A DNA stretch of 64,000 nt from Cryobacterium sp. PH29-G1. GTDB lineage: Bacteria; Actinomycetota; Actinomycetes; Actinomycetales; Microbacteriaceae. The translations under genes and the position numbers were made by a program. Of the stretch, positions 54,213 to 62,472 are shown one piece after another. The stretch covers positions 38,130 to 102,129 of the forward strand of contig NZ_JASISY010000014.1 in assembly GCF_030063365.1 (NCBI RefSeq), given 5' to 3'. The notes beneath the pieces are model-generated. The model had not been told where the DNA came from. It saw only the letters and a program-made list of their open reading frames with translations, and searched no databases. Positions within the stretch are counted from its first letter, which is position 1. The number at the start of each line of letters is the position of its first letter.

Positions 54213-55271
54213 TCAACCGTGAGGATTCTCCGCGTCCAGAAGAGAGTCGAGGGCTGCGGTGAGCTTGTCCTCATCGGGTAGCGCGTTGCGCTCCGCCGCC
54301 GGTAGCGTGTCGTAGGTATAGGTCGACACGGCCATCGGGGCATCGGTCTGCCCGAGGGCGTACCGGACGGTGTGGTCGTTGCGGCTGCCGCAGATGAGTA
54401 TCCCGACCGTTGGATTGTGGGTAGCGAGCCGGAGCTTGTCGTCGACGACGGCAATATAGAAGCCGAGCTTGCCGGCGTACTCGGGCTGGAATTTTCCGGT
54501 CTTGAGCTCGACAACCACGTAGCGGAGCTGGACGACGTGGAAGAACAACAGATCCAGGTAGAAGTCGTCCCCGCCCACGTCGAAGTGCACCTGCCGGCCG
54601 ACGAACGCGAAGCCGGCGCCGAGTTCCCGCAGGGTTTCGACGATGCGATCCATCAACGACTGTTCCAGGTCCCGCTCGGCGGCCTGGTCGGTCAGCTCGA
54701 GGAAGTCGAAGACGTAGGGGTCTTTCGCGATCTGCTGCGCGAGCTCCGACTCGGCAGCGGGGAGTTGTCGGGTGAAGTTGGTGGGACCGGATCCGATGCG
54801 TTCGTGGGTGCGGTTCATGATCTGGTTCATCAACACGTTCCGCGACCACCCGTGCTGGACGGCGGCCGCGACGTACCAATTGCGCGTGGTGGGGTCGTCG
54901 AGCTTGTCGAGAAGGACCAGGATGTGGCCCCACGGCAATTGTGCAACAGGCTGCTGCACAATTTGCTCGCTCGGCCACGCAAGGGCAAAGGCCCGCATGT
55001 ACTGCAGGTTCCGGTACGACAGGCCAGTCAGTTCGGCGAATTCGATTCGCAGGTCTTCTGAGAGCCGGCGGATGACGCCGCTCCCCCAGCTGCCCTTCGT
55101 CTGCCGCGACAAAATCTCGCTCCCAATCCCCCAATACAGTTCGATGAGTTGGGTGTTGACGACACGTTGCGCCTGGATCTGGGCGTCCCGGACCCGTGTC
55201 TTTAGACCGTTGAGAAAGTCGGCGTATCCCTCTGGAAGGGTAAGAGCAGTATCCGTGGCCATGTCCTTCAT
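54213..55271 (-). CDS. DUF1016 PD-(D/E)xK nuclease-domain protein (YhcG-like)
   Basis: A 352-residue protein. N-terminal DUF1016 domain (~15-175; ELYWGIGSEILSRQTKGSWG, LSYRNLQYMRAFALAW, LPWGHILVLLDKL) and a C-terminal PD-(D/E)xK nuclease fold with Asp in FYLDLLFFH and the E-x-K in VVVELKTGKF (~252-261). Proteins of this type (YhcG/PddexK) occur in defence islands and type I RM neighbourhoods. The ATG at 55271 overlaps the stop of the recombinase gene (ATGA) with GGAGA upstream, so it is translationally coupled to it. Active-site residues intact. Confidence 0.87.
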   Translation of the reverse strand: MKDMATDTALTLPEGYADFLNGLKTRVRDAQIQAQRVVNTQLIELYWGIGSEILSRQTKGSWGSGVIRRLSEDLRIEFAELTGLSYRNLQYMRAFALAWPSEQIVQQPVAQLPWGHILVLLDKLDDPTTRNWYVAAAVQHGWSRNVLMNQIMNRTHERIGSGPTNFTRQLPAAESELAQQIAKDPYVFDFLELTDQAAERDLEQSLMDRIVETLRELGAGFAFVGRQVHFDVGGDDFYLDLLFFHVVQLRYVVVELKTGKFQPEYAGKLGFYIAVVDDKLRLATHNPTVGILICGSRNDHTVRYALGQTDAPMAVSTYTYDTLPAAERNALPDEDKLTAALDSLLDAENPHG

Positions 55272-55912
55272 TCTCCCTGTCGGATTCGCTCGTCGCGTTC
55301 CGTATCACCCTCGTCGAGACCAGCCGTGAGCTGGTCTACCGAGCGCGGTGGCAGGTAGCGGTACAGGCTTGACCGGGTGATGCCGGACTTGGCCACGATC
55401 TCCGTCATCGTCAAGCCGGTATCTCGCAGATGCGCCGCATAGGCGAGCTTGCTCGGGTCAACGACCGAAGGCCGACCGATCTGCCGGCCTTTACTGACGG
55501 CGACGGCGCGAGCATGAGCGGCACGTTCAATCGCATAGGTGCGTTCCATCTGACCGAACAGCGCAAGCATCACCACCGCGAGTTGCGACATAGGATCCTC
55601 CGGGTTGGCCGAGTCCACCCGGATCGGATCCGCCAGGTTCCGAACCCCCACACCTCGCTCCTTCAGCTCGTGGATCATGTTCAGCGTGTCCCGCACAGTC
55701 CGTCCCAGACGATCCAGGGTGTGCACGACGATGACGTCCCCGTCGCGGGCATAGTCGAGCGCAGCGGTGAGCCCCGGGCGCTTCGTCGTGGCTCCGGATT
55801 TCTTGTCAACATAAATCCGGCCCGGCGGGATTCCAATCGCGCCCAGGGCGTCGAGCTGCCGATCAAGATCTTGTTTTGCCGTTGAGACGCGCGCATAACC
55901 GATATCCATCAT
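55268..55912 (-). CDS. Serine recombinase, coupled to DUF1016 nuclease
   Basis: A 214-residue resolvase/invertase-family protein with IGYARVSTAKQDLDRQ (catalytic Ser at ~10), LDRLGRTVRDTL (~67-78), the FGQMERTYAIERAA helix E region (~118-131) and a C-terminal helix-turn-helix (TMTEIVAKSGITRSSLYRYL). Start MMDIGYARVS; the second Met is equally possible. Distinct from the recombinase at 17620. Its stop overlaps the DUF1016 start, an unusual recombinase-nuclease operon. Relics of its 3' end elsewhere (53925) show the family has been active here. Confidence 0.87.
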   Translation of the reverse strand: MMDIGYARVSTAKQDLDRQLDALGAIGIPPGRIYVDKKSGATTKRPGLTAALDYARDGDVIVVHTLDRLGRTVRDTLNMIHELKERGVGVRNLADPIRVDSANPEDPMSQLAVVMLALFGQMERTYAIERAAHARAVAVSKGRQIGRPSVVDPSKLAYAAHLRDTGLTMTEIVAKSGITRSSLYRYLPPRSVDQLTAGLDEGDTERDERIRQGE

Positions 55913-56101
55913 CCAAACGTACCGGAAGTCATATCCGTACCCGTTCTACGAAACACCTTTCTGAACCTGACTTGTGAAATACAAAAAAGCAGCAAAGCGC
56001 AAAACTTCAAGAACCGATGCGGGACGTTCCACTACCAAGGAAGTGGAACAGCACGATCCCAACTCCCCGGTCACGAGCGCTGTCTCAGTTTCACTTCTCG
56101 G

Positions 56102-56148
56102 CCAAAACCTAATAATATTAGGCAAATGCCTACTTACATTAGTTTTGG
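56102..56148. promoter_or_regulatory. TetR operator: nested palindromes
   Basis: CCTAATA-A-TATTAGG (56108-56122) is a perfect 15-bp palindrome; AGGCA-AA-TGCCT (56120-56131) overlaps it; and CCAAAACCTAAT (56102-56113) is mirrored with one deletion by ATTAGTTTTGG (56138-56148). All lie immediately before the TetR start, so TetR autoregulation is likely. Confidence 0.65.
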
Positions 56149-56157
56149 AGGATGAGA

Positions 56158-56730
56158 ATGGCACGTGCAGGACTGACCACGGAACGACTCACTCAGGCGG
56201 GCGCCGAGCTCGCCGACGAGGTCGGCTTCGACCACATCACCCTCTCTGCACTCGCGAGGCGGTTCGAGGTCAAGGTCGCAAGCCTGTACGCCCACGTCAC
56301 AAGCTCCCAGGATCTCAAAACCAGAATCACACTGCTCGCCCTCCAAGAACTCGCCGACCGGGCAGCGGAGGCCCTGGCCGGCCGTGCAGAAAAAGACGCC
56401 CTCATTGCCCTCGGAAACGTCTACCGTGACTACGCCCGCAAGCACCCCGGCCGCTATGCCGCCATGCATTTCCGGCTCGACCCAGAGACGGCAAACGCGA
56501 GCGCCGGCGTCAAGCACTCCCAGCTGACCCGGGCGATCCTGCGCGGCTATCAGCTGTCCGAGCCGGACCAGACCCACGCGGTCCGGCTGCTCGGCAGCGT
56601 CTTCCACGGCTTTGCGACCTTGGAGATGGAGGGCGGCTTCAGCCACAGCCTCCCAGCCTCCCAGGAGTCCTGGTCCCGAGCCCTCGACGCCCTCGACGCC
56701 CTCCTGCGCAACTGGCCAACGCCCAAATAG
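56158..56730 (+). CDS. TetR-family regulator
   Basis: A 190-residue protein starting MARAGLTTERLTQAGAELAD. Helix-turn-helix at ~25-45 (ITLSALARRFEVKVASLYAH), and a C-terminal TetR_C-like ligand domain (ALIALGNVYRDYARKHPGRY). ATG at 56158 lies 6 nt after GGAGG; the earlier ATG at 56152 is too close to it. The nested palindromes just upstream are probable operators. It likely controls itself and the SGNH hydrolase gene 53 nt downstream. Confidence 0.87.
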   Translation: MARAGLTTERLTQAGAELADEVGFDHITLSALARRFEVKVASLYAHVTSSQDLKTRITLLALQELADRAAEALAGRAEKDALIALGNVYRDYARKHPGRYAAMHFRLDPETANASAGVKHSQLTRAILRGYQLSEPDQTHAVRLLGSVFHGFATLEMEGGFSHSLPASQESWSRALDALDALLRNWPTPK

Positions 56731-56783
56731 CACCCCACACACACCCCACACAGTCCGATATTCCCGATCAGAAGGCTGACATC

Positions 56784-58097
56784 ATGTCCACCCGGCACGA
56801 CTGGATCACAACACCCCTCGCACCGGGCCACCTCCTCGGCGCCCTTGACTTGGAACGCACCGAACACGGCCTACTCCCCCACCGCCTGCCCGCCTGGGCC
56901 AGGACGCAGTACGCGGACCCGCAGTTGGCGAACGCGGAGTCCCAGCCGTCCGGAATACGGATCGCGTTCCGCACCCGGGCAACCGCGATCGAGCTCGACG
57001 TGCTGCCCACCAAATTCGTCTACCTCGGAGGCCCGCCCCGCCCGGACGGCGTCTTCGACCTACTCATCGACGGCCAGCTGACCGACCAGGCCACCGCGAC
57101 GACCGGCATCACTGTCACCGTCAACATGGCCACCGGCGCAACCACAACCCACCTCGGCCCGTCGAGCACCATTCGTTTCACCGGCCTGCCCGACCACGCG
57201 AAGGATGTCGAGATCTGGTTGCCCCACAACGAGAAAACCGAACTCGTCGCCCTGCGCACAGACGCCCTCATCGAACAGGCACCCGCTCGAGACCGCCGGG
57301 TCTGGCTGCACCACGGAAGCTCAATCAGTCACGGCTCCAACGCCGAGAGCCCGACGGGGACCTGGCCGGCACTCGCTGCCTCCCGCGGGAGCGTCGAACT
57401 GGTCAACCTCGGTTTCGGAGGCAGCGCCCTTCTCGACCCTTTCACGGCCCGCACCATGCGTGATACCCCCGGCGACCTGATCAGCCTCAAGATCGGCATC
57501 AACATCGTCAATACGGACTTGATGCGGCTACGCGCCTTCACGCCCGCGGTACACGGCTTCCTCGACACCATCAGGGAGGGCCATCCCACGACGCCGCTCC
57601 TCGTCATCTCTCCTCTCTTCTGTCCGATCCACGAGGACACACCTGGACCCAGCGCCTTCGACCTCAGCGCCCTCGCCGACGGGCGCCTGCAGTTCACGGC
57701 CACCGGCAACCCGGCCGAGGTCGCTGCCGGGAAACTGACCCTCACAGTGATCAGAACGGAACTGTCCCAGATCGTGCAGCAGCGGGCGGTCGACGATCCG
57801 AACCTCTTTTACCTCGACGGCCTCGACCTCTACGGCGCCGCAGACTCCGCCGAGCTGCCACTGCCCGACCAGCTCCACCCGGACGCGACAACACATCACC
57901 GCATCAGCAAGCGTTTCGCCGAGCTGGCCTTCGGCCTTGAGGGAGTGTTCGCCACCGAAAATGCCCCGGCTCCGGTGTTCACGCCGACGCGGTCATGGAC
58001 CGCATCATCCACAACACCGTCTGGGTCGAGATCGGCACCTACAACAGGAGGGAGCAGACCGCCATCACCAGCGCATAACGATCGGGCCGAGAGCTAG
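56784..58097 (+). CDS. SGNH/GDSL-type esterase, 3' end fused to IS remnant
   Basis: Up to 437 residues. N-terminal jelly-roll-like domain (~1-165), then an SGNH hydrolase domain: block I HHGSSISHGSN (~177-187, nucleophile Ser), block II GFGGS (~211-215), block III KIGIN with the Asn (~238-242) and block V DQLHP (~365). Probably an acyl or carbohydrate esterase; no signal peptide. From ~residue 400 (FTPTRSWTAS) the protein reads out of frame through an IstB 3' remnant, so the native C-terminus was replaced by an insertion. The domain is complete, so activity may persist. Confidence 0.82.
   Translation: MSTRHDWITTPLAPGHLLGALDLERTEHGLLPHRLPAWARTQYADPQLANAESQPSGIRIAFRTRATAIELDVLPTKFVYLGGPPRPDGVFDLLIDGQLTDQATATTGITVTVNMATGATTTHLGPSSTIRFTGLPDHAKDVEIWLPHNEKTELVALRTDALIEQAPARDRRVWLHHGSSISHGSNAESPTGTWPALAASRGSVELVNLGFGGSALLDPFTARTMRDTPGDLISLKIGINIVNTDLMRLRAFTPAVHGFLDTIREGHPTTPLLVISPLFCPIHEDTPGPSAFDLSALADGRLQFTATGNPAEVAAGKLTLTVIRTELSQIVQQRAVDDPNLFYLDGLDLYGAADSAELPLPDQLHPDATTHHRISKRFAELAFGLEGVFATENAPAPVFTPTRSWTASSTTPSGSRSAPTTGGSRPPSPAHNDRAES
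57980..58078 (+). pseudogene. istB C-terminal remnant (IS21 family)
   Basis: A frame different from the hydrolase reads HADAVMDRIIHNTVWVEIGT and ends ITSA then stop, matching the C-terminal tail of IS21-family IstB ATPases. No upstream istB sequence is present. The IS21-type terminal repeats follow directly (58097-58175). Confidence 0.65.
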
Positions 58098-58175
58098 TGG
58101 CTCCCAACCACACCACCACTGGTGGCTCTCTTCCGCACGATCGCTGGCTCTGGACCGCACGATCGGGTGGCTCTC
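58097..58175 (+). mobile_element. Right-end repeats of an IS21-like element
   Basis: TGGCTCT occurs at 58123-58129, 58145-58151 and 58168-58174 (22-23 bp period), and CCGCACGATCG at 58133-58143 and 58155-58165, again 22 bp apart. Multiple subterminal repeats are typical of IS21 ends, and they directly follow the istB remnant, so this is the surviving right end. Confidence 0.6.
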
Positions 58176-58200
58176 AAAGCATCAAATACTCAAAGATCTC

Positions 58201-58326
58201 GGCGGGCGCCGAGAGACATTCACGGATATCCAGATCCGCAATGCTGCGGTTCTTGTCGGGCACGGAGAACCAGTCGCGAAGGCCGCGAAGGCTCTGAAGA
58301 TCTCACGGGCGATACTGTATCGGTGA
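58201..58326 (+). pseudogene. Serine recombinase C-terminal remnant
   Basis: In-frame GRRETFTDIQIRNAAVLV, then AKAAKALKISRAILYR and a stop: the C-terminal helix-turn-helix of a small serine recombinase. The catalytic domain is absent. It starts just beyond the IS21 end repeats, so the insertion probably removed the rest. Confidence 0.6.
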
Positions 58327-58366
58327 ATCTCTCGACTTGGCCCAACCTGAATGGTTATCCGCCGCG

Positions 58367-58705
58367 TCAGTTGGTTGCCGTTGACGTTACGGTCTTGGCG
58401 ACGTTTTGAGCGGCCACAAGCCAAAGAGACCGCTTGTCGGCAGGTTTATTGACGAAGTCATCCTGTAGCGGCGCAACGAGCCACCGTGACGCGGGCACAC
58501 TTGTTAGGCTTGGTCTGCACCGGAGGTATCCGAGCAATTGGAGGAATCCTGAGCTCAAATACTGCGACGACGAGGAGGCCTTCAATTCGAGAATTATGAC
58601 TCGAACGGGCATGTCATCGTCTACGAACTCGATCACGATGTCACGTCGGTTGCCACCTGATGAGAGCCCGTGGTACTTGAGCCGCTGCGCGGCCCGGGAG
58701 ATATC
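58367..58705 (-). pseudogene. Fragment of a PD-(D/E)xK-like protein
   Basis: The open minus-strand frame reads DISRAAQRLKYHGLSSGG, RRDIVIEFVDDDMPVRVIIL and ELKASSSSQYL, then LQLLGYLRCRPS. The D-I-V-I-E-F and E-L-K pattern fits the C-terminal half of a restriction-like fold. No start codon lies within the conserved part and a stop occurs directly upstream, so it is a 5'-truncated gene of about 113 codons. Full-length relatives are not identified. Confidence 0.5.
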
Positions 58706-58868
58706 AGAGTGATATCACTCTGAAGCTGTGACGGCGATGCCGTCAAGAGCAAATTGCTGCGACTGGCCATTGATCGGCTCCGAAGTGAAACACCACGAAA
58801 GCCCGGAGGGCAGGCGGAGGGGAGCGGCTGTCCGCAGTACCAGGGTCGCGGGACACCCGCGTCGGCGG

Positions 58869-59282
58869 TTACGTCGTGGGTCCTGAACCGCTTTGGACGA
58901 CGAATGACGGCACCTCAGACACCAGCTTCGCCAGTTCGGGACTTTCCCGGTAGCTGCGGGCGTGGAGGGCGGCGATCTTCTCGCCGTAGTCCGGGGCGTC
59001 GGAGTCGGTGGTGTCGAACGCAGCGAAACGCTCCACGAGGTGCAGTCCGGACTTTTCTGACTCGAAATGCGCGGGATGGGTCAGGTACTCCCAATAGCCG
59101 TCGAGGTCGTCGATCACGAAGACGGCGCCGTACTCGAAGTCCCCGCCGAGTTCGGGGCCGACCACGAACGAGGTCACAGCGGGAATGGACTCACCTTGTC
59201 GGCGGAGTAGCTCGAGGCCTCGACGCTTGTCGTTCTCACTCACGTCGGTTTTGAAGCTGAGGCGGTTGATGTGGAAGATCAT
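58869..59282 (-). CDS. Dabb-like stress-responsive A/B-barrel protein
   Basis: A 137-residue ferredoxin-fold protein: FHINRLSFKTDVSEND at the N-terminus, then GPELGGDFEYGAVFVIDDLD (~42-61) and YLTHPAHFESEKSGLHLVE (~66-84), the Dabb pattern of strand-helix-strand with the conserved Y-x-x-H-P. Enzymatic or stress role not determinable. Gene order with the small membrane protein upstream and divergent TetR suggests a small operon. GAAAGGTAAAAGG precedes the ATG. Confidence 0.8.
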   Translation of the reverse strand: MIFHINRLSFKTDVSENDKRRGLELLRRQGESIPAVTSFVVGPELGGDFEYGAVFVIDDLDGYWEYLTHPAHFESEKSGLHLVERFAAFDTTDSDAPDYGEKIAALHARSYRESPELAKLVSEVPSFVVQSGSGPTT

Positions 59283-59366
59283 GCCCTTTTACCTTTCGAG
59301 GGATAGATACGGTGTTGATCGATTAGATGTGGTCTACAGGTTCGACTCATGCGAGCGAGTCGAGGA

Positions 59367-59795
59367 TCAGACGGCCAGAGCACGTCTGGGGTCGAAGCCG
59401 TTCCACGAGCGCCAGCCTCGGCATAGGACGTAGGCGATAACCGTGGTAATCATGATGAAGCCGTCAATCACCCCAGTCACTGCCGCGTCGGGCTGCGAGA
59501 TGTTCACGAGGCAAAAGATCGTGACGGCGAGCTTGTGAGCGATGAGCAACTCCCAGATGCCCGGGATGCGGCGCGGCCAGAGGGCCACCAAGGTCCACAT
59601 GCCGGCGAAGATCGCGAACCCGAACATCTGCCAGGCCTGCACGATGACGTCGTCGGCGGCAGCAGCAACGGTCAGCGCGACCCCGTTGACGAACGCCGCG
59701 AGGGTGAGGAGCACGTTCAGGCCCATCAGACTCCGTCCGACGAGGTCGGCGCGTCGCGAGACGGAGGGAGAGGGGGAGACGGTGTTGCTGGTCAT
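59367..59795 (-). CDS. Small four-helix membrane protein
   Basis: A 142-residue protein starting MTSNTVSPSPSVSRRADLVG. Four hydrophobic segments (~25-45 LMGLNVLLTLAAFVNGVALT, ~55-75, ~80-100, ~108-128) with short loops (LWPRRIPG). I recognise no named family. An upstream in-frame ATG (59843) would overlap the regulatory region; ATG 59795 has AGAAGCG nearby. It precedes the Dabb gene by 84 nt and diverges from the TetR gene, so is likely TetR-controlled. Confidence 0.7.
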   Translation of the reverse strand: MTSNTVSPSPSVSRRADLVGRSLMGLNVLLTLAAFVNGVALTVAAAADDVIVQAWQMFGFAIFAGMWTLVALWPRRIPGIWELLIAHKLAVTIFCLVNISQPDAAVTGVIDGFIMITTVIAYVLCRGWRSWNGFDPRRALAV

Positions 59796-59918
59796 GAAGA
59801 CGCTTCTTTCGAGTCGATGTTCCCAACGAGTCGCGGCGTTCACTGACTCAGATGAGTTAACATACGTGACCTTACATGCGTCATCTCACGGTGTCAAGTT
59901 ATCTGGTACCATGCATCC
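59796..59918. promoter_or_regulatory. Divergent control region of TetR and membrane-protein genes
   Basis: The gap between divergent starts contains GATGA and TCATC arms about 25 bp apart within an AT-richer stretch (59849-59887), including GTTAACATACGTGAC. It is a plausible TetR operator covering both promoters. Confidence 0.4.
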
Positions 59919-60563
59919 ATGCAGTCAAACAGCGCCGATCAGCGACCCCGCAACCGTCGCGGCGAGGGAAGCCGCCTGCGCGATGAGATCGTGCAGGCGG
60001 CCGCCGATCTGTTGGACGAGGGCGTCAACGAAGACGGCATCTCCCTTCGCGCTGTAGCCCGTCAAGTCGGCATCGCCGCCCAGTCGATCTACGCGCACTT
60101 CCCCGACCGCGACACGATCCTGCTCGAGGTCGTGAAGAACGCGTTCACCGAACTCGGCACCCATCTCAGCCGAGCGACCCTCCCCGCCGAGGGCTCAACG
60201 GTCGAGGGGTCGGCGGTCGACAGCCTTTCAGCACTGTGCGACGCGTACCTCTCGTTTGCTCTGGAGCGGCCCCGCCGCTACCGCATCCTGTTCGGCGGAG
60301 TGTGGGACGCGTCTCGGGCGAAGTCATCACCGGCCGTCGGTGATGAGGTAGAGACCCTCGGGCAAGACGTCTTCGGAATGTTTGTCTCAGCCCTCGATCG
60401 GTGCGTGAGCGAGGGGTCATCGACCAGCACCGACACCTATGCCGATGCGGCCGCCCTCTGGGTTGGCATCCACGGTTACGCCTCCGTCCGCCCCGCCACC
60501 CCGGAATTCCGCTGGCCCGACGACGTCGTGCGGCGGATCGTCTACGGCCTCGCGAAGATCTAG
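59919..60563 (+). CDS. TetR-family regulator
   Basis: A 214-residue protein. Helix-turn-helix ISLRAVARQVGIAAQSIYAH (~43-62) preceded by IVQAAADLLDEGVNEDG; C-terminal domain with the WHG-like pattern (AALWVGIHGYASVRP ~185-199) typical of TetR_C proteins related to the AcrR group. Divergent from the membrane-protein/Dabb operon, which it probably represses. ATG at 59919; the first residues are hydrophilic. No strong ribosome site. Confidence 0.87.
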   Translation: MQSNSADQRPRNRRGEGSRLRDEIVQAAADLLDEGVNEDGISLRAVARQVGIAAQSIYAHFPDRDTILLEVVKNAFTELGTHLSRATLPAEGSTVEGSAVDSLSALCDAYLSFALERPRRYRILFGGVWDASRAKSSPAVGDEVETLGQDVFGMFVSALDRCVSEGSSTSTDTYADAAALWVGIHGYASVRPATPEFRWPDDVVRRIVYGLAKI

Positions 60564-60607
60564 GGCTCAAGACCGTAGTAAATCTCACGCACGCATGATG
60601 GAAATGG

Positions 60608-60856
60608 TCGGCAAAGCACCCGTCCGCGTTCGCACAGCTAGAACGCGACCAACTCTCCGAACGCACCCGCGCCGGCATGGCCATCGCCGCCTCCCACGGA
60701 CACACAGCCGGACGACGTGAAATCACAGCCGACCATGGCAACGTCAAACGCGCCCACGACCTGAAGACCCAAGGCCTGAAACCCGCTGACATTGGGAAGA
60801 TCATCGGAACCAGCCGTGCCACCGTCTACCGGTACCTCAACATGGGCACCGACTGA
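60608..60856 (+). pseudogene. Serine recombinase C-terminal remnant
   Basis: In-frame HPSAFAQLERDQLSERTRAG, then GMAIAASHGHTAGRREI and IGTSRATVYRYLNMG, stop: helix E region plus C-terminal helix-turn-helix of a small serine recombinase. The N-terminal catalytic domain is missing. Third recombinase relic in this mosaic. Confidence 0.7.
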
Positions 60857-60980
60857 CGCCGAACTCGGGACCCCTCCGTGCAGACGGCTTGTGGCCAAAA
60901 GCGCGGATAGTGCCGCAGCTAGATTTGACGGTTGCAAATCCGCATGTCGGTCGGCACCAGTGCGCCGGGAACTTTCGCTG

Positions 60981-61740
60981 CTATCGACCGGAGGTCTTGA
61001 CGATGGGAGTTTGCCCGCACGTTGATCTCATCGCGAGGGCGACTTGTTCGTCGTCCTTGGGCAGACCTTGGGCCACAACCCAGTCATGCGAAGAGCCACG
61101 TGCAACACGACCACCGTCGTCGAGGATGATCTGCGTTCGGGTGATGTCGTACAGTCCATCGCTTTGGCGCGAAGCCAAGACGCCGTACAGAAGTACGCCG
61201 CCATTCCGATCCGTGCGCTGCACGCCGGTCCCATAGTCGCTGAACCCGTTGATCCCGAACCCGTATGGAGTCCCACCTGCACCGGTCGTTGTGACGAACG
61301 CACAATCAATGAAAGCGTGCAGTGTCGCCGCACGACCATCGTCAAGAACGGTGACTATGGCCCTCTCGCGAACCGATGTCCATCCACTGCGCGTGTTCGG
61401 TCCGGCGAGGTCATCCTTGAGCAGCATCGCGGCCCCGGACGCAGTCCGGATACCGTAGTAAAAACCATCCTCCTCCGAGTAGAACTCACTATCTGGAAGC
61501 CCGTCGCGATCGATGTCCTGAATCGTGGCCAGGACCACGTCAGCTGGAACAGGCACAGCATTCGCCGGGCAGCCGACGGAGGGCGCTCCAGCCGGTGACG
61601 GGCCGGCGGCTGGACCGGTAAGCCTCACCAACCGGTGAGGGCACTGCAGAAGGTACATCAGAGACCGCTGGTGTTGACTCCACGCCCCCGGCGGACGCGC
61701 AGCTGGTCAGCACGAGCGCCATCGCGACACCGATAATCAC
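60981..61740 (-). pseudogene. Frameshifted lipoprotein gene
   Basis: The upstream frame begins at GTG 61740 with a lipoprotein signal (MIIGVAMALVLTSC, lipobox LTSC) and a Thr/Pro/Ser linker. The downstream frame, open from ~61658 to 60981, encodes the secreted domain: QDIDRDGLPDSEFYSEEDGF (Asp-rich), DDGRAATLHAFIDCAFVTTT, and DGLYDITRTQIILDDGGRVA. The frames overlap near 61600-61655, so one indel would join them into a ~245-residue lipoprotein. It is either a recent pseudogene or a sequencing error. Family unknown; the D-x-D-x-D-G element resembles a calcium-binding loop. Confidence 0.6.
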
Positions 61741-61833
61741 CCCATACCCCCGCCTAACCGCGAGTCTACATTCCGCTCAACGGCGCCGTGCGGGGCACCG
61801 TCAGGCTGATGATGTCTGGATAGACGAATGGCC

Positions 61834-61861
61834 CGGCGTGCAATCTTGCAAGATCACGCCG
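61834..61861. repeat. 28-bp near-perfect palindrome
   Basis: CGGCGTG (61834-61840) and CACGCCG (61855-61861) enclose the 12-bp palindrome ATCTTGCAAGAT (61843-61854). A related palindrome GCAAGATCTTGC lies at ~62430. It may be a terminator hairpin, operator or the end of a lost element. Confidence 0.45.
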
Positions 61862-62287
61862 AGCCGTTCTAACGCTAAGGCCGCACTGAGGCTCACGGCA
61901 AGTCATGATCTTGTTTCTGTGGAGTTGGACCTACGGGTCGGGCGCGTGACGTGCCCCGATTGCGGTGGTCGATTGCGGCCGGGGGGGCGCCGTGTTGTCC
62001 GCGACGGTCTCGGCACGGAATGGGCGGGCTGGCAGTTCCGGTCACTCCGGTCACAGTGCACGGCGTGCCAGAGTACGCATGTGCTCCTGGAGGTGCGGTT
62101 GGCCGCACGGCGGGCCGCCACCGCCGAGGTCACTGCGGCAGCGATCGAGGCGAAGACCGTGCTGAGGTGGGACCACCAGAGGATCGCCGCGGGCTGAGGG
62201 CGACCTGTTTCAGCGATGCTCCGGAGACGCTCAACAGCAGCCCTCGCAAGATTAGGAGGGCGAAGGGTGGTGGTCAAGAAGAGGTGA
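61838..62287 (+). pseudogene. DUF6431-like zinc-motif protein, frameshifted
   Basis: The product has a zinc-ribbon pair CPDCGGRL (~39-46) and CTACQSTHVLLEVRL (~74-88), then AEVTAAAIEAKTVLRWDHQR. This matches actinobacterial DUF6431 proteins, which accompany transposases and continue with a helix-turn-helix. Here the first frame stops after RIAAG, and the continuation GRPVSAMLRRRSTAALARLG appears in another frame, so the gene is broken. The nominal GTG lies in a palindrome, so the true start is uncertain. Confidence 0.6.
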
Positions 62288-62472
62288 GCGGCGCGTTCTC
62301 TTGATGGCTTCCTTGCACAATCCTGAACCGTCCACCGCAACATTATTTGGAACGATCTCGATGTTTTTTACAACATTGACACGGAGGTCACGTAGTGGTC
62401 GGTCGCTATAGCATGCAAGGATACAATGCGCAAGATCTTGCGTGGCCTGGTCGGCAGCGCAACCCTTAGAAG

